The position numbers and the translations under genes are program-made. DNA of 64,000 nt from Flavisolibacter nicotianae (GTDB taxonomy: Bacteria > Bacteroidota > Bacteroidia > Chitinophagales > Chitinophagaceae). Location of the stretch: the NCBI RefSeq assembly GCF_003628535.1, contig NZ_RBCI01000003.1, positions 558,001 to 622,000 on the forward strand. Reading direction: 5' to 3'. The notes below the pieces were generated by a model. The model saw only the letters and a program-made list of their open reading frames with translations. It was not told the origin of the DNA and made no database searches. Position 1 is the stretch's first letter, and every line of letters begins with the position of its first letter. This document shows positions 19,965 to 27,532 of this stretch, piece after piece.

Positions 19965-21143
19965 ATGTATAAGATTGTTTTTACCGAAGAGTTTTGCAAC
20001 CCGGGTAACCTTTTCCCATTCACCCTGACCCGCCAGGTTCAGGACATTCGTGTCGGCATTTTAACCATCCGGGAAAAATGGGAAACGGCCCTCCAGGCCC
20101 CTTCCTTCGATAAGTTTGAAGAAGACTACAAAGACCTGGAAAGGGCGGTGAAGATCAGCGAAGTGATTGGTGGTGACCGGGTTTACCTCATTCACGGGAA
20201 TGTGCTCCCCACCAAAAAAATCGTCAAGCAGGTAAAAAAGTTGAAACCCGGTGAGTTCCTGGCGGTGCCCGACCGCGAAAGTTTTGTTTACTGCATTTCC
20301 CAAAAAGAAGTGCTGGATGAAAACAACATCAAGATGGGAAAGCCGGTAGAGATTGAAAGCGAATTGAAGGAGATCAGTTTGCCCTGGCATATTTTTCAGC
20401 TGAACGCCTGGGCCATCGAGCAGGATTTTGCCCTGCTGACAGAGGGACGGAAATCGCAGAAAATCTCGGAAACAAACAATGTCAACAACCCATCCAATGT
20501 CTTTATTGAAAAAGGGGCGGTCGTGGAATGTTGTTACCTGAACGCCCAGGAAGGACCGATCTATATCGGGAAAGATGCCGTGGTCATGGAAGGTGCCCTG
20601 CTTCGCGGTCCACTGGCAATCTGCGAAGGCGCCGTGGTGAAGATGGGAGCAAAAATCTATGGCGGTACCACCATCGGGCCCAAATGCACGGCAGGGGGAG
20701 AAATTAAAAACTCGGTGATGTTTGGAAATTCCAACAAATCGCACGATGGCTATATGGGTGATGCCGTGATTGGCGAGTGGTGCAACTGGGGCGCCGGCAC
20801 CTCCAATTCCAACATAAAAAACAATGCGTCCGGTGTGGTTGTGTGGACGCCAGGCGGCGCCATCAACGTGGGGCTGAAATGCGGTGTGCTGATGGGCGAC
20901 TATTCCCGCACGGCGATCAATACTTCCATTAATACGGGTACCGTGATTGGCACCTGTGTGAATGTGTATGGCAATGGCCTTACACCCAAATATATTCCTC
21001 CATTTGCCTGGGGCAGCGACGGCTTGCAGCGGTATGAATTTGAGAAAGCCCTTGCGGATATCAATAACTGGAAACTCCTGAAGGGGAGCGCACTGACTTC
21101 AGCAGAAAAAACGATCCTGAAACATATCTTTGACCACTATTAA
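19965..21143 (+). CDS. putative sugar nucleotidyltransferase with left-handed beta-helix (GlmU-like)
   Basis: This 392-residue cytoplasmic protein belongs to the Bacteroidota GlmU-like family. The N-terminal half (about 1-180) corresponds to a nucleotidyltransferase-like domain, but the usual GGxGTRM nucleotide-binding loop is not present. The opening reads VFTEEFCNPGNLFPFTLTRQVQDIRVGILTIREKW instead. Residues about 185-340 form hexapeptide-type repeats (PIYIGKDAVVMEGALLRGP, AKIYGGTTIGPKCTAGGEI, GEWCNWGAGTSNSNIKNN), the left-handed helix of acyl- or nucleotidyl-transferases. It probably acts in activated-sugar metabolism, but the substrate is not known. It is followed by tpiA after 94 bp. Confidence 0.8.
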   Translation: MYKIVFTEEFCNPGNLFPFTLTRQVQDIRVGILTIREKWETALQAPSFDKFEEDYKDLERAVKISEVIGGDRVYLIHGNVLPTKKIVKQVKKLKPGEFLAVPDRESFVYCISQKEVLDENNIKMGKPVEIESELKEISLPWHIFQLNAWAIEQDFALLTEGRKSQKISETNNVNNPSNVFIEKGAVVECCYLNAQEGPIYIGKDAVVMEGALLRGPLAICEGAVVKMGAKIYGGTTIGPKCTAGGEIKNSVMFGNSNKSHDGYMGDAVIGEWCNWGAGTSNSNIKNNASGVVVWTPGGAINVGLKCGVLMGDYSRTAINTSINTGTVIGTCVNVYGNGLTPKYIPPFAWGSDGLQRYEFEKALADINNWKLLKGSALTSAEKTILKHIFDHY

Positions 21144-21237
21144 AATTGGAAACAGCCAAACCTGCAAATACACGTTTGGCGTTCTCGGGATTTTCGATTT
21201 TTTAATTTTCTTATTTACATAGTAAACTACCAACACA

Positions 21238-21999
21238 ATGCGGAAACAAATTGCAGCAGCGAACTGGAAGATGAATCTCACGCTGGAAGGAGCGCAAGGT
21301 TTATTGGATGATATTTTAAAAGAAGCCGTGCAACCCGGCGCCAACCAGCAGGTCATTTTTGCGGTGCCTTTTCCCTACCTGATGATGGCAAAAGAACGGG
21401 TAACACAGCAAGGCTACGCTGTAGCTGCGCAAAACTGCAGCAACAAGAAAAGCGGGGCTTATACCGGCGAAGTATCCGTAGAAATGCTTCGCTCCATTGG
21501 GATCGACCATTGCATAATCGGCCATAGCGAACGACGCGAATATTACGGGGAGATCGACGAAATCCTGCAGCAAAAGCTGGCTCTTTGCCTCGATCATGGC
21601 GTGACGCCGATTTTTTGTTGCGGCGAGGCGCTGGATGTCCGGGAAAAGGGAAAACAAAACGACTTCGTCCGGGAACAACTGGAAAAGGCGCTGTTCGAAT
21701 TTTCCGGTTCGGAAATGAAGAAGATCGTCATTGCCTACGAACCCATTTGGGCCATTGGGACCGGTAAAACAGCAACAGCGGAACAGGCGCAACAAATGCA
21801 TGCGTTTATCCGTTCTGTATTGGCGGAGAAGTGGGGCCTGGATGTCGCGAATGACGTTTCCATTTTGTACGGCGGCAGCGTGAAAGGTGCCAATGCAAAT
21901 GAACTTTTTGGTTCACCCGATGTCGATGGCGGCCTGGTCGGCGGCGCTTCTCTCAATGCGTCAGAGTTTATCCAGATCATCAAAGCATTAAAGCATTAA
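21238..21999 (+). CDS. tpiA: triose-phosphate isomerase
   Basis: This glycolytic enzyme interconverts dihydroxyacetone phosphate and glyceraldehyde 3-phosphate. At 253 residues it is of standard length. The opening AAANWKMN carries the active-site asparagine and lysine. The catalytic histidine lies in CIIGHSERREYYGE, and the catalytic glutamate in AYEPIWAIGTGKTA, which also starts loop 6. The phosphate-binding YGGSVKGAN and GGLVGGASL are present near the end. The small membrane gene starting 43 bases downstream may share its transcript. Confidence 0.98.
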   Translation: MRKQIAAANWKMNLTLEGAQGLLDDILKEAVQPGANQQVIFAVPFPYLMMAKERVTQQGYAVAAQNCSNKKSGAYTGEVSVEMLRSIGIDHCIIGHSERREYYGEIDEILQQKLALCLDHGVTPIFCCGEALDVREKGKQNDFVREQLEKALFEFSGSEMKKIVIAYEPIWAIGTGKTATAEQAQQMHAFIRSVLAEKWGLDVANDVSILYGGSVKGANANELFGSPDVDGGLVGGASLNASEFIQIIKALKH

Positions 22000-22042
22000 A
22001 CCATCAACCCAATACAAGATCGTTGTTGTTCAAAAAAACCAT

Positions 22043-22408
22043 GTGCTCCTGCGATTTTTAAAGCTGCGGCTCGTGGTAAACGGGATGCATATTTATCCGC
22101 TTCGCAAAAACAACCCGGTCCTGGTTACCATGCCCACCAATCCGTCACGGATCGTTGTGACCGATGGTTTTCACATAACGCAACCCCTTGAACTGAAGTA
22201 CCGGCAACAGACTTCGTACTTCAACATTGTTTGCGCCATCGACAACGACGTGCTGGTTGGCGGGCTCATTTTTATGCTCATGTTTTTTGCGATGGGTGCC
22301 ACCTCCGGCGTGTGGCTGCTGCAATTTTTCAGCCTGTTACCCATCGGCTATATTCTTTTTCTGTATTACATCCGCCGGAAAGAATTTATCCGGATCCTGC
22401 CTGCATAG
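22043..22408 (+). CDS. small membrane protein downstream of tpiA
   Basis: The 121-residue frame starts with GTG at 22043. The frame stays open upstream (Q-Y-K-I-V-V-V-Q-K-N-H) almost to the tpiA stop, so a rarer upstream start is possible. The first 70 residues look like a beta-rich domain (RLVVNGMHIYPLRKNNPVLVTMPTNPSRIVVTDGFHITQPLELKY). Residues about 86-118 form one long or two short membrane spans, and the end is basic. An overlapping ATG at 22041 reads only a few codons. I do not know a characterised homologue. Confidence 0.65.
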   Translation: MLLRFLKLRLVVNGMHIYPLRKNNPVLVTMPTNPSRIVVTDGFHITQPLELKYRQQTSYFNIVCAIDNDVLVGGLIFMLMFFAMGATSGVWLLQFFSLLPIGYILFLYYIRRKEFIRILPA

Positions 22409-22444
22409 CCGGACAGTGCAGGCCTTCATGACCGTTCTCTCTGT

Positions 22445-23263
22445 ATGCCCAAAGCATTGATTTTTGACGTTGGTGCCCACCGCGGCGATGACAGCTTTGT
22501 TTATCTGAAACAGGGCTATCGGGTGGTTGCCGTGGAAGCCAACGAATTGCTGACGGCAGAACTGCAAAAGCGGCTTCAGGCGGAAATAAAGGCTGGCGAT
22601 TTCAGCATTGTTCACTGTGCCGTTAGCTCGACCGATGACCAATGCATCAATTTCTACCTTGCCCGGGATACAAGCCGGAGCTCTGTATTCGAATCGGCAC
22701 AGGCCATTGCCACAAAGGTGCAGTCGCAACGCCTTGATACCCTTTTTGCCAAATTCGGTGAACCGTTTTACTGCAAAATAGATATCGAAGGTTCGGACCT
22801 GGTGGCGCTTCATTCCATAGGAAACTATCGTCCGTCCTGGGTTTCTGTCGAAGTGAGTGGCCATTCCGTTGCGGAGCTTGAAATGCATACAGGAAAACTG
22901 TTTGATACGCTGGAGGCATTGCACCAATTCGGCTATACGCAGTTTAAACTGGTTGACCAGGAAAACCTGGTTGTTCTTTCCAGGCAGTCCTATTACCGAT
23001 ATCGCAAAACCATTCCGGGCGGCGTACGGGAATTTATCTGGAAAAAGTTTCGGTTGTCGCCCCGCGATCATTTCCGGCGAAAATTTCATTTGCCTGCGGA
23101 CAGTGAACTTTCCGGTTACCCGTCCAACGGATTAGGTGGCGTGTGGTCTAGTTATGCAGAAGCAAAAGACCTTCTTGCCTTTCACTTTGCTGAATACCGC
23201 GAAGTGTGCAGGGATAAAAACCTGCTTTTTTGGGTGGACATCCATGCCGGTTTAGGGACGTGA
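22445..23263 (+). CDS. FkbM family methyltransferase (first)
   Basis: This 272-residue cytoplasmic SAM-dependent methyltransferase is of the FkbM type, often used to O-methylate glycans or secondary metabolites. The SAM-binding motif I is IFDVGAHRGDDSF (6-18), motif II is VVAVEAN (27-33), and the FkbM core KIDIEGSDLVAL is followed by VSVEVSG. A C-terminal extension beyond about 190 is basic and rich in aromatic residues. The 3' end overlaps the opposite-strand glycosyltransferase by 12 bp. It shares the local cluster with a second, clearly different FkbM gene at 25695. The acceptor is probably a surface sugar. Confidence 0.85.
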   Translation: MPKALIFDVGAHRGDDSFVYLKQGYRVVAVEANELLTAELQKRLQAEIKAGDFSIVHCAVSSTDDQCINFYLARDTSRSSVFESAQAIATKVQSQRLDTLFAKFGEPFYCKIDIEGSDLVALHSIGNYRPSWVSVEVSGHSVAELEMHTGKLFDTLEALHQFGYTQFKLVDQENLVVLSRQSYYRYRKTIPGGVREFIWKKFRLSPRDHFRRKFHLPADSELSGYPSNGLGGVWSSYAEAKDLLAFHFAEYREVCRDKNLLFWVDIHAGLGT

Positions 23264-24397
23264 ATTTGCGGCTGCGAGGCCGGTTAGCATTTGATTCAAT
23301 GTGGCGATCCCTCTTTCCAACGAAAAGTTTTGCGCATTCAGGAAGGCCTCATTGGAAAGGCGCAAAAAGTATTCGTCCCCAAGAAAAAATTGGCTGGCCA
23401 GGTCGAAAGCTTCATTGGCCGATGCGTACCGGATGCAGCTTGACCCTAGCTCGTTTGGAACGGTGAGCCAATCCGGAACGAGGAGTGGCTTCCCGTGGCG
23501 GATGGCATCGTACATGTTGCCGCTCACTTTTGTCTGGCCGTAAGTTTCCTTAATGGCATCGTGGATGGCAGTGCTTTTACACAGAGGAGACCACAACAAA
23601 CTGCTCCGGGAAATGAGATCCTGGAATGTTGCCTCGGGTATTTCATCCGTATAAAACGTGATAGCAATGCCCTTGCGCTGCTGTTCCCGAGCTTTTGCCA
23701 GGATCGTCTCTCCATAAGCTCCCACGGGCCGGCCAGCGAGTACAAACCTGATTTTATACGACAGCGCTTTTGCCAGTTTTTGAAAAACCTGAAGCACCAG
23801 GTGATAGTCACGCCGTTTTTCATCGATTGAACCCGGCACAGTAAGGACCGGTACTTCCGGTCTTCCGGCCGGTGGTTTTGCCCGGGTAATCACCGGCGGC
23901 AGCCAGTAAACGGGTTTCGTTGTTAACTGGTTCGACAAAATATAGTCTCTCATCGCGTTGGCATTTACGATAAATCCACCGGCCTTTTTTAGCAGCAGGC
24001 GTTTGCCGATGGTTCGAACCAATTTCCGGGGATGAGGCGATAGCGGACTCCGGAAAAAGTTGTTGATGTCGTGAACATTAATGAGGACCGTTGCCGTGCC
24101 GGACCGGATGGCTTCAAAGAGTAAGAGGTGCCGGAAATCGATGCTGTTGAGAATAATGACATCCCAGGATTGGGATAAAAAAAAGTGTTTGATTTTGTGA
24201 CGAAACACATGCCGGCTCTCGTCCAAACGAAAGTAATAAAATGTGAAGCGGGAATAGTTGGCACCAAGAACGGTTTTGAGGTCGGCTTCAAACGCGTCGG
24301 ACGTAAAGAAGGAAACGTCGTGCGACAGATGAGAAAAAAACTCGCAATAGGGAAGGACCCAGTCGAGATGGATTGGTTCGTATATTGCAATCTTCAT
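23252..24397 (-). CDS. glycosyltransferase, GT-B fold
   Basis: This 381-residue protein has the two-lobe layout of GT-B enzymes. The N-terminal lobe starts MKIAIYEPIHLDWVLPYCEFFSHLSHDV and includes WDVIILNSIDFRHLLLFEA. The C-terminal lobe has LTVPGSIDEKRRDYHLVLQVFQKL, RFVLAGRP, and a late KVSGNMYDAIRHGKPLLVPDWLTVP stretch equivalent to the donor-binding region of GT4-like families. No signal peptide is seen; the protein is probably cytoplasmic at the membrane. Donor and acceptor are unknown. Its start codon is two bases from that of the divergent flippase gene, and its 3' end overlaps the first FkbM gene. Confidence 0.8.
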   Translation of the reverse strand: MKIAIYEPIHLDWVLPYCEFFSHLSHDVSFFTSDAFEADLKTVLGANYSRFTFYYFRLDESRHVFRHKIKHFFLSQSWDVIILNSIDFRHLLLFEAIRSGTATVLINVHDINNFFRSPLSPHPRKLVRTIGKRLLLKKAGGFIVNANAMRDYILSNQLTTKPVYWLPPVITRAKPPAGRPEVPVLTVPGSIDEKRRDYHLVLQVFQKLAKALSYKIRFVLAGRPVGAYGETILAKAREQQRKGIAITFYTDEIPEATFQDLISRSSLLWSPLCKSTAIHDAIKETYGQTKVSGNMYDAIRHGKPLLVPDWLTVPNELGSSCIRYASANEAFDLASQFFLGDEYFLRLSNEAFLNAQNFSLERGIATLNQMLTGLAAANSRP

Positions 24398-24399
24398 AA

Positions 24400-25734
24400 A
24401 TGTCGGCTCACCATTTTTCTTTTGTTCGGTCGCTCAAAAAAACGAAAGCTTTTGTTGACTTCAATGCACTCAAGCCCGTTTTTTATCGTGTTGTACGGTT
24501 GGGTGTGATGAACGTTGCAGGCGTCGCCCTGGTTTTCCTGACCAATTATCTCTTAATCCGTGTTGCCGGGGAAACGGCCTACGGGAACTACAGCATTATC
24601 ACTGTGTGGGTAAACCTGTTTCTGGTGCTCGTTGTTTTTGGCTATGATGATTATTTCATTGCAAAGGTGCCGCAGCTACAAAGCCGGAACCAATCTCTCC
24701 GGCCCCTGTTGCAACAGGCTCTTAAACTGACTTCTTTTGTGTTTGTGGTCGTGGTGGCAGTGGTGATTCTCCTGTTCCTTGCCAATCTTTTGCCACCCGT
24801 GATCGCCGGTTACAAAGTCCTTTTCTTCGCGGTGTTGGCGTTAACGACGTTGTTTACGCTCCTGCAGGCTTTTTTCCGCTCGGTCAACCTAATCGGGTTG
24901 GGACAGGTTTTCGAAAAAATCGTTCGGCCCGGGCTCGTGCTGGCCGGGATCTTTGCCTTTTACCTGCTACAACGCCATGTGGTTTTTGAGAGCATCCTCC
25001 TGGTGCATTTGCTTTCCCTACTTGCCGTTTGCCTGCTTTTAATCCGGCGGCTTCGCAAGATCACAAGCATGGAGGCGATTACCGGAGAGTTTTTAAAGCC
25101 GGAGGTTAAGTCAAACTTATCATTCTTGGGTATTTCGCTGCTTTACCTGCTCAGTACACGTCTCGACCTGATTTTTCTCTCACAACAGGTTGTGCCGCAG
25201 GAAGTCGGTTATTACAACCTGGCTGCCCGCATTGGCGACCTGGTTGGTTATCCGCTCACCGCCATCAATTTGGTGATTCATACCATGCTTTCGCAGCAGT
25301 ATGCCGGCAATAACAAGGACCGGATTTTTCAAACAACGGCCAGGATTACGGTATTTTCCTTTGGAATGACGGCCTTTGTTTTTTTGGTAATCCTGCTTTT
25401 TGGAGAAAGCATCCTCGGGATTTTTGGCGAGTCGTACCGGAAAAGCTTTCCGGCGCTGCGCATTCTTTCCTGCTCACACCTGGTTTATTCACTATCGCTG
25501 CCTTTTAACGCTTATTTTATGGTAAGCCAAAACGAGCGGCTTTCCCTGGCAAGCCTGGCCGCCAATGTGATTGCAACATTTCTACTGGCCTTTTTTTGGG
25601 TACCGGACATGGGCAGCCGGGGCGCCGCCCTGGCAGTATTGGGCGGAAGTATTGTTTATTTTCTGGCGACCGGCCTGTTTGCGTTCCGGCAGTATCAACT
25701 TGGCAAAGAGCAACGGGCTATCACTTCAAAATAG
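24400..25734 (+). CDS. oligosaccharide flippase (Wzx-like, MOP superfamily)
   Basis: This 444-residue integral membrane protein has about 12 hydrophobic segments. The first membrane segment is VMNVAGVALVFLTNYLLIRVAG, preceded by an amphipathic N-terminus. FLGISLLYLLSTRLDLIFLSQQVVPQEVGYYNLAARIGDLV in the second half matches Wzx-type translocases, which flip lipid-linked oligosaccharides across the inner membrane. The start at 24400 is two bases from the divergent glycosyltransferase start; an internal ATG at 24508 would remove the amphipathic segment and is less likely. Its last 40 bp overlap the opposite-strand second FkbM gene. It fits a small glycan assembly set. Confidence 0.85.
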   Translation: MSAHHFSFVRSLKKTKAFVDFNALKPVFYRVVRLGVMNVAGVALVFLTNYLLIRVAGETAYGNYSIITVWVNLFLVLVVFGYDDYFIAKVPQLQSRNQSLRPLLQQALKLTSFVFVVVVAVVILLFLANLLPPVIAGYKVLFFAVLALTTLFTLLQAFFRSVNLIGLGQVFEKIVRPGLVLAGIFAFYLLQRHVVFESILLVHLLSLLAVCLLLIRRLRKITSMEAITGEFLKPEVKSNLSFLGISLLYLLSTRLDLIFLSQQVVPQEVGYYNLAARIGDLVGYPLTAINLVIHTMLSQQYAGNNKDRIFQTTARITVFSFGMTAFVFLVILLFGESILGIFGESYRKSFPALRILSCSHLVYSLSLPFNAYFMVSQNERLSLASLAANVIATFLLAFFWVPDMGSRGAALAVLGGSIVYFLATGLFAFRQYQLGKEQRAITSK

Positions 25735-26501
25735 GGTAATTGCCTCTCCTCAATAAAAGTCAAAAGATTTTCCTTGGTGGTGAAATGCGGGAGCAGCAGT
25801 GCTTCGTCAAAAGCAAGGTTAAAAGAAACCGCTTCAGGACAGAAGCCTTCCAGTCTCGACAGGATTTCCCGCAACTCGGGTTTGTATTCCGGGTAGATGC
25901 ACTCGAAGCTAAGGCAGGGCAGGGGTTGAGATAGGCCTTTTAGAACGTCCAGCTCAAAGCCTTCCGTGTCGATCTTGACAAAGTCGGGACGACCAAACGT
26001 TTTAATGAGGTTGTCCAGCGTGTCGGCTTCAACCGCAGTTTTGCGGGGGAACAGAACCTCTTCGCCCCATTTTTGCGCACCGGTGCTTTCGGCCAGGGAT
26101 TTGAATTTGGCACTGGCCGTGTTAAAAGCGGAGCCTTCTGCCGGCGAAAAGAAATCGAGTGTTGATGCGGTGGCCGCAAGGGCTTTGTTCAGCAAAACAA
26201 CTCTTTGCTTTAATCCAAGAAAACGCAGTGTGAGGATGCGAAAGTTATGCTGGTCGGGCTCACAACAAACAACCTTCTTCGCAAGGCGGAGGAAAGCCTC
26301 GGTTTTGTGTCCATCGTAGGCGCCAATGTCAAAAATCAGTTGGCAGGGTGGAAGAAAGGAACGGTAAAACCGGGTTTCCCTTTGCAGTTCGTCCCGCCAT
26401 TTCCCCGGCAAGGCCTGCCGCAGCCACAGGGTTATACGGTTGTATTTGAGAGGGTAAAACCAGCCCCATTTCAGCAAGCGTTCTTTGATCCTTTGTTTCA
26501 T
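25695..26501 (-). CDS. FkbM family methyltransferase (second)
   Basis: Starting at the ATG at 26499-26501 (MKQRIKERLLKWGWFYPLKYN), the protein has 268 residues. The frame extends upstream to 26627, but that part is cysteine- and serine-rich and unlike the family. Motif I is LIFDIGAYDGHKTE, motif II VVCCEPD, and the FkbM core is FVKIDTEGFELDVLKGL followed by CLSFECIYPEY. The N-terminus is basic and amphipathic. It shares only fold-level motifs with the first FkbM protein, so a recent duplication is unlikely. Its 3' end overlaps the flippase gene tail to tail by 40 bp. Confidence 0.85.
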   Translation of the reverse strand: MKQRIKERLLKWGWFYPLKYNRITLWLRQALPGKWRDELQRETRFYRSFLPPCQLIFDIGAYDGHKTEAFLRLAKKVVCCEPDQHNFRILTLRFLGLKQRVVLLNKALAATASTLDFFSPAEGSAFNTASAKFKSLAESTGAQKWGEEVLFPRKTAVEADTLDNLIKTFGRPDFVKIDTEGFELDVLKGLSQPLPCLSFECIYPEYKPELREILSRLEGFCPEAVSFNLAFDEALLLPHFTTKENLLTFIEERQLPYFEVIARCSLPS

Positions 26502-26680
26502 GCGATGTTGGCAAATGTATTCATCCTGTGTTGTGCAGCCTTTTGTTATTGGCGAATTGCCGGAGGATTTTGTACAGGATGCCTCTGTTTTCCCGGAAGC
26601 ACAGGAAATTGGGGGCTGCACAAGCATCGAAACAGGAAGGACTTAACAAAATTCTTCCCGAAAATTTCAATCGGCCCGCT

Positions 26681-26688
26681 TATCTTTG
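26681..26688 (+). promoter_or_regulatory. -7 element for rpmI-rplT
   Basis: TATCTTTG is a perfect TAnnTTTG match. It leaves a leader of about 95 bases before rpmI, long enough for the L20 autoregulation known in other bacteria, though I cannot show an L20 binding fold here. The leader contains a small hairpin TTCCG / CGGAA. Confidence 0.5.
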
Positions 26689-26787
26689 CGCCTCTTCCGG
26701 AAAACGGAAGGCATTGCTCCGAACAGGCTCCCCAAGTATTCTCCTGTGAGAATCGCCTCAAGGGCTGAACAATAAAGCATTCGTAAA

Positions 26788-26985
26788 ATGCCGAAGGTTA
26801 AAACAAACTCCAGCGCCAAAAAAAGATTTAAAGTAACGGCCACTGGAAAAATCACACACCAGAAATCTTTCAAGCGTCACATCCTGACCAAAAAATCGAA
26901 AAAGCGGAAGCGTTCATTGCGCCAGGACGGCGTGGTAGCAAAAGCCAACCTGGATTTTGTAAAACGCCTTTTAGCGCTGAAATAA
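26788..26985 (+). CDS. rpmI: 50S ribosomal protein L35
   Basis: The 65-residue basic protein has the L35 signature [21 protein letters not shown] and the [20 protein letters not shown] middle. It is a late-assembling component of the large subunit. It is followed by rplT after 88 bp, the usual pairing. infC, which often precedes these two, is not next to them; the promoter directly before rpmI suggests a bicistronic unit. Confidence 0.97.
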   Translation: MPKVKTNSSAKKRFKVTATGKITHQKSFKRHILTKKSKKRKRSLRQDGVVAKANLDFVKRLLALK

Positions 26986-27041
26986 GCGGTCAGCCGTGGA
27001 TCGTCAGCAACCAGGAAAAAGCTGACTGCTGATAGCCAAAA
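26986..27041 (+). repeat. heptamer word array between rpmI and rplT
   Basis: Eight consecutive 7-base words fill this spacer: GCGGTCA, GCCGTGG, then ATCGTCA, GCAACCA, then GGAAAAA, GCTGACT, then GCTGATA, GCCAAAA. Most start with GC. GTCAGC at the left and GCTGAC at the right are inverted copies. The array lies inside the rpmI-rplT transcript. Confidence 0.7.
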
Positions 27042-27073
27042 CCACATTCATTTAACTTTAAACTAATTCAGAT

Positions 27074-27418
27074 ATGCCTCGTTCCGTAAACGCTGTTGCT
27101 TCAAGAGCACGCAGAAAGAGAATTTTAAAGCAAGCCAAAGGCTTCTATGGCAAGCGGAAAAACGTATACACCGTTGCCAAAAACGTCGTTGAAAAAGGGA
27201 TGACCTATAGCTATGTAGGTCGTAAACTGAAGAAAAGAGAATACCGTCGTCTGTGGATTGCCCGTATCAATGCGGCCGTTCGCGAAGAAGGGATGACATA
27301 TTCGCAGTTCATCAATGCCCTGAACAACAAAGGCATTACCCTCGATCGTAAAGTACTGGCAGACCTGGCCATGAACAACGCAGAAAGCTTCAAAGCGCTG
27401 GTTGCTCAGGTGAAATAA
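27074..27418 (+). CDS. rplT: 50S ribosomal protein L20
   Basis: The 114-residue protein opens [29 protein letters not shown], the rRNA-binding and assembly tail of L20, followed by the globular domain with [26 protein letters not shown] and [13 protein letters not shown]20 is needed for early large-subunit assembly and represses its own operon in other phyla. It ends 20 bp before a strong terminator. Confidence 0.98.
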   Translation: MPRSVNAVASRARRKRILKQAKGFYGKRKNVYTVAKNVVEKGMTYSYVGRKLKKREYRRLWIARINAAVREEGMTYSQFINALNNKGITLDRKVLADLAMNNAESFKALVAQVK

Positions 27419-27438
27419 GTCGCCGCGACTCGTTGTTG

Positions 27439-27473
27439 AAAACCGTCCTGGAATTTCAGGACGGTTTTCTTTT
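27439..27473 (+). terminator. terminator after rplT
   Basis: Perfect 12-bp stem AAAACCGTCCTG / CAGGACGGTTTT, 6-base loop, followed by a T-rich run. Confidence 0.93.
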
Positions 27474-27484
27474 TGCATATATCC

Positions 27485-27492
27485 TACTTTTG
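27485..27492 (+). promoter_or_regulatory. -7 element for arginine decarboxylase
   Basis: TACTTTTG is a perfect TAnnTTTG match 12 bases after the rplT terminator T-run and about 40 bases before the ATG at 27533. Confidence 0.5.
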
Positions 27493-27532
27493 CCAAAATC
27501 TTTTAAAAAGGAATAACCCATTTCAACTGTCA

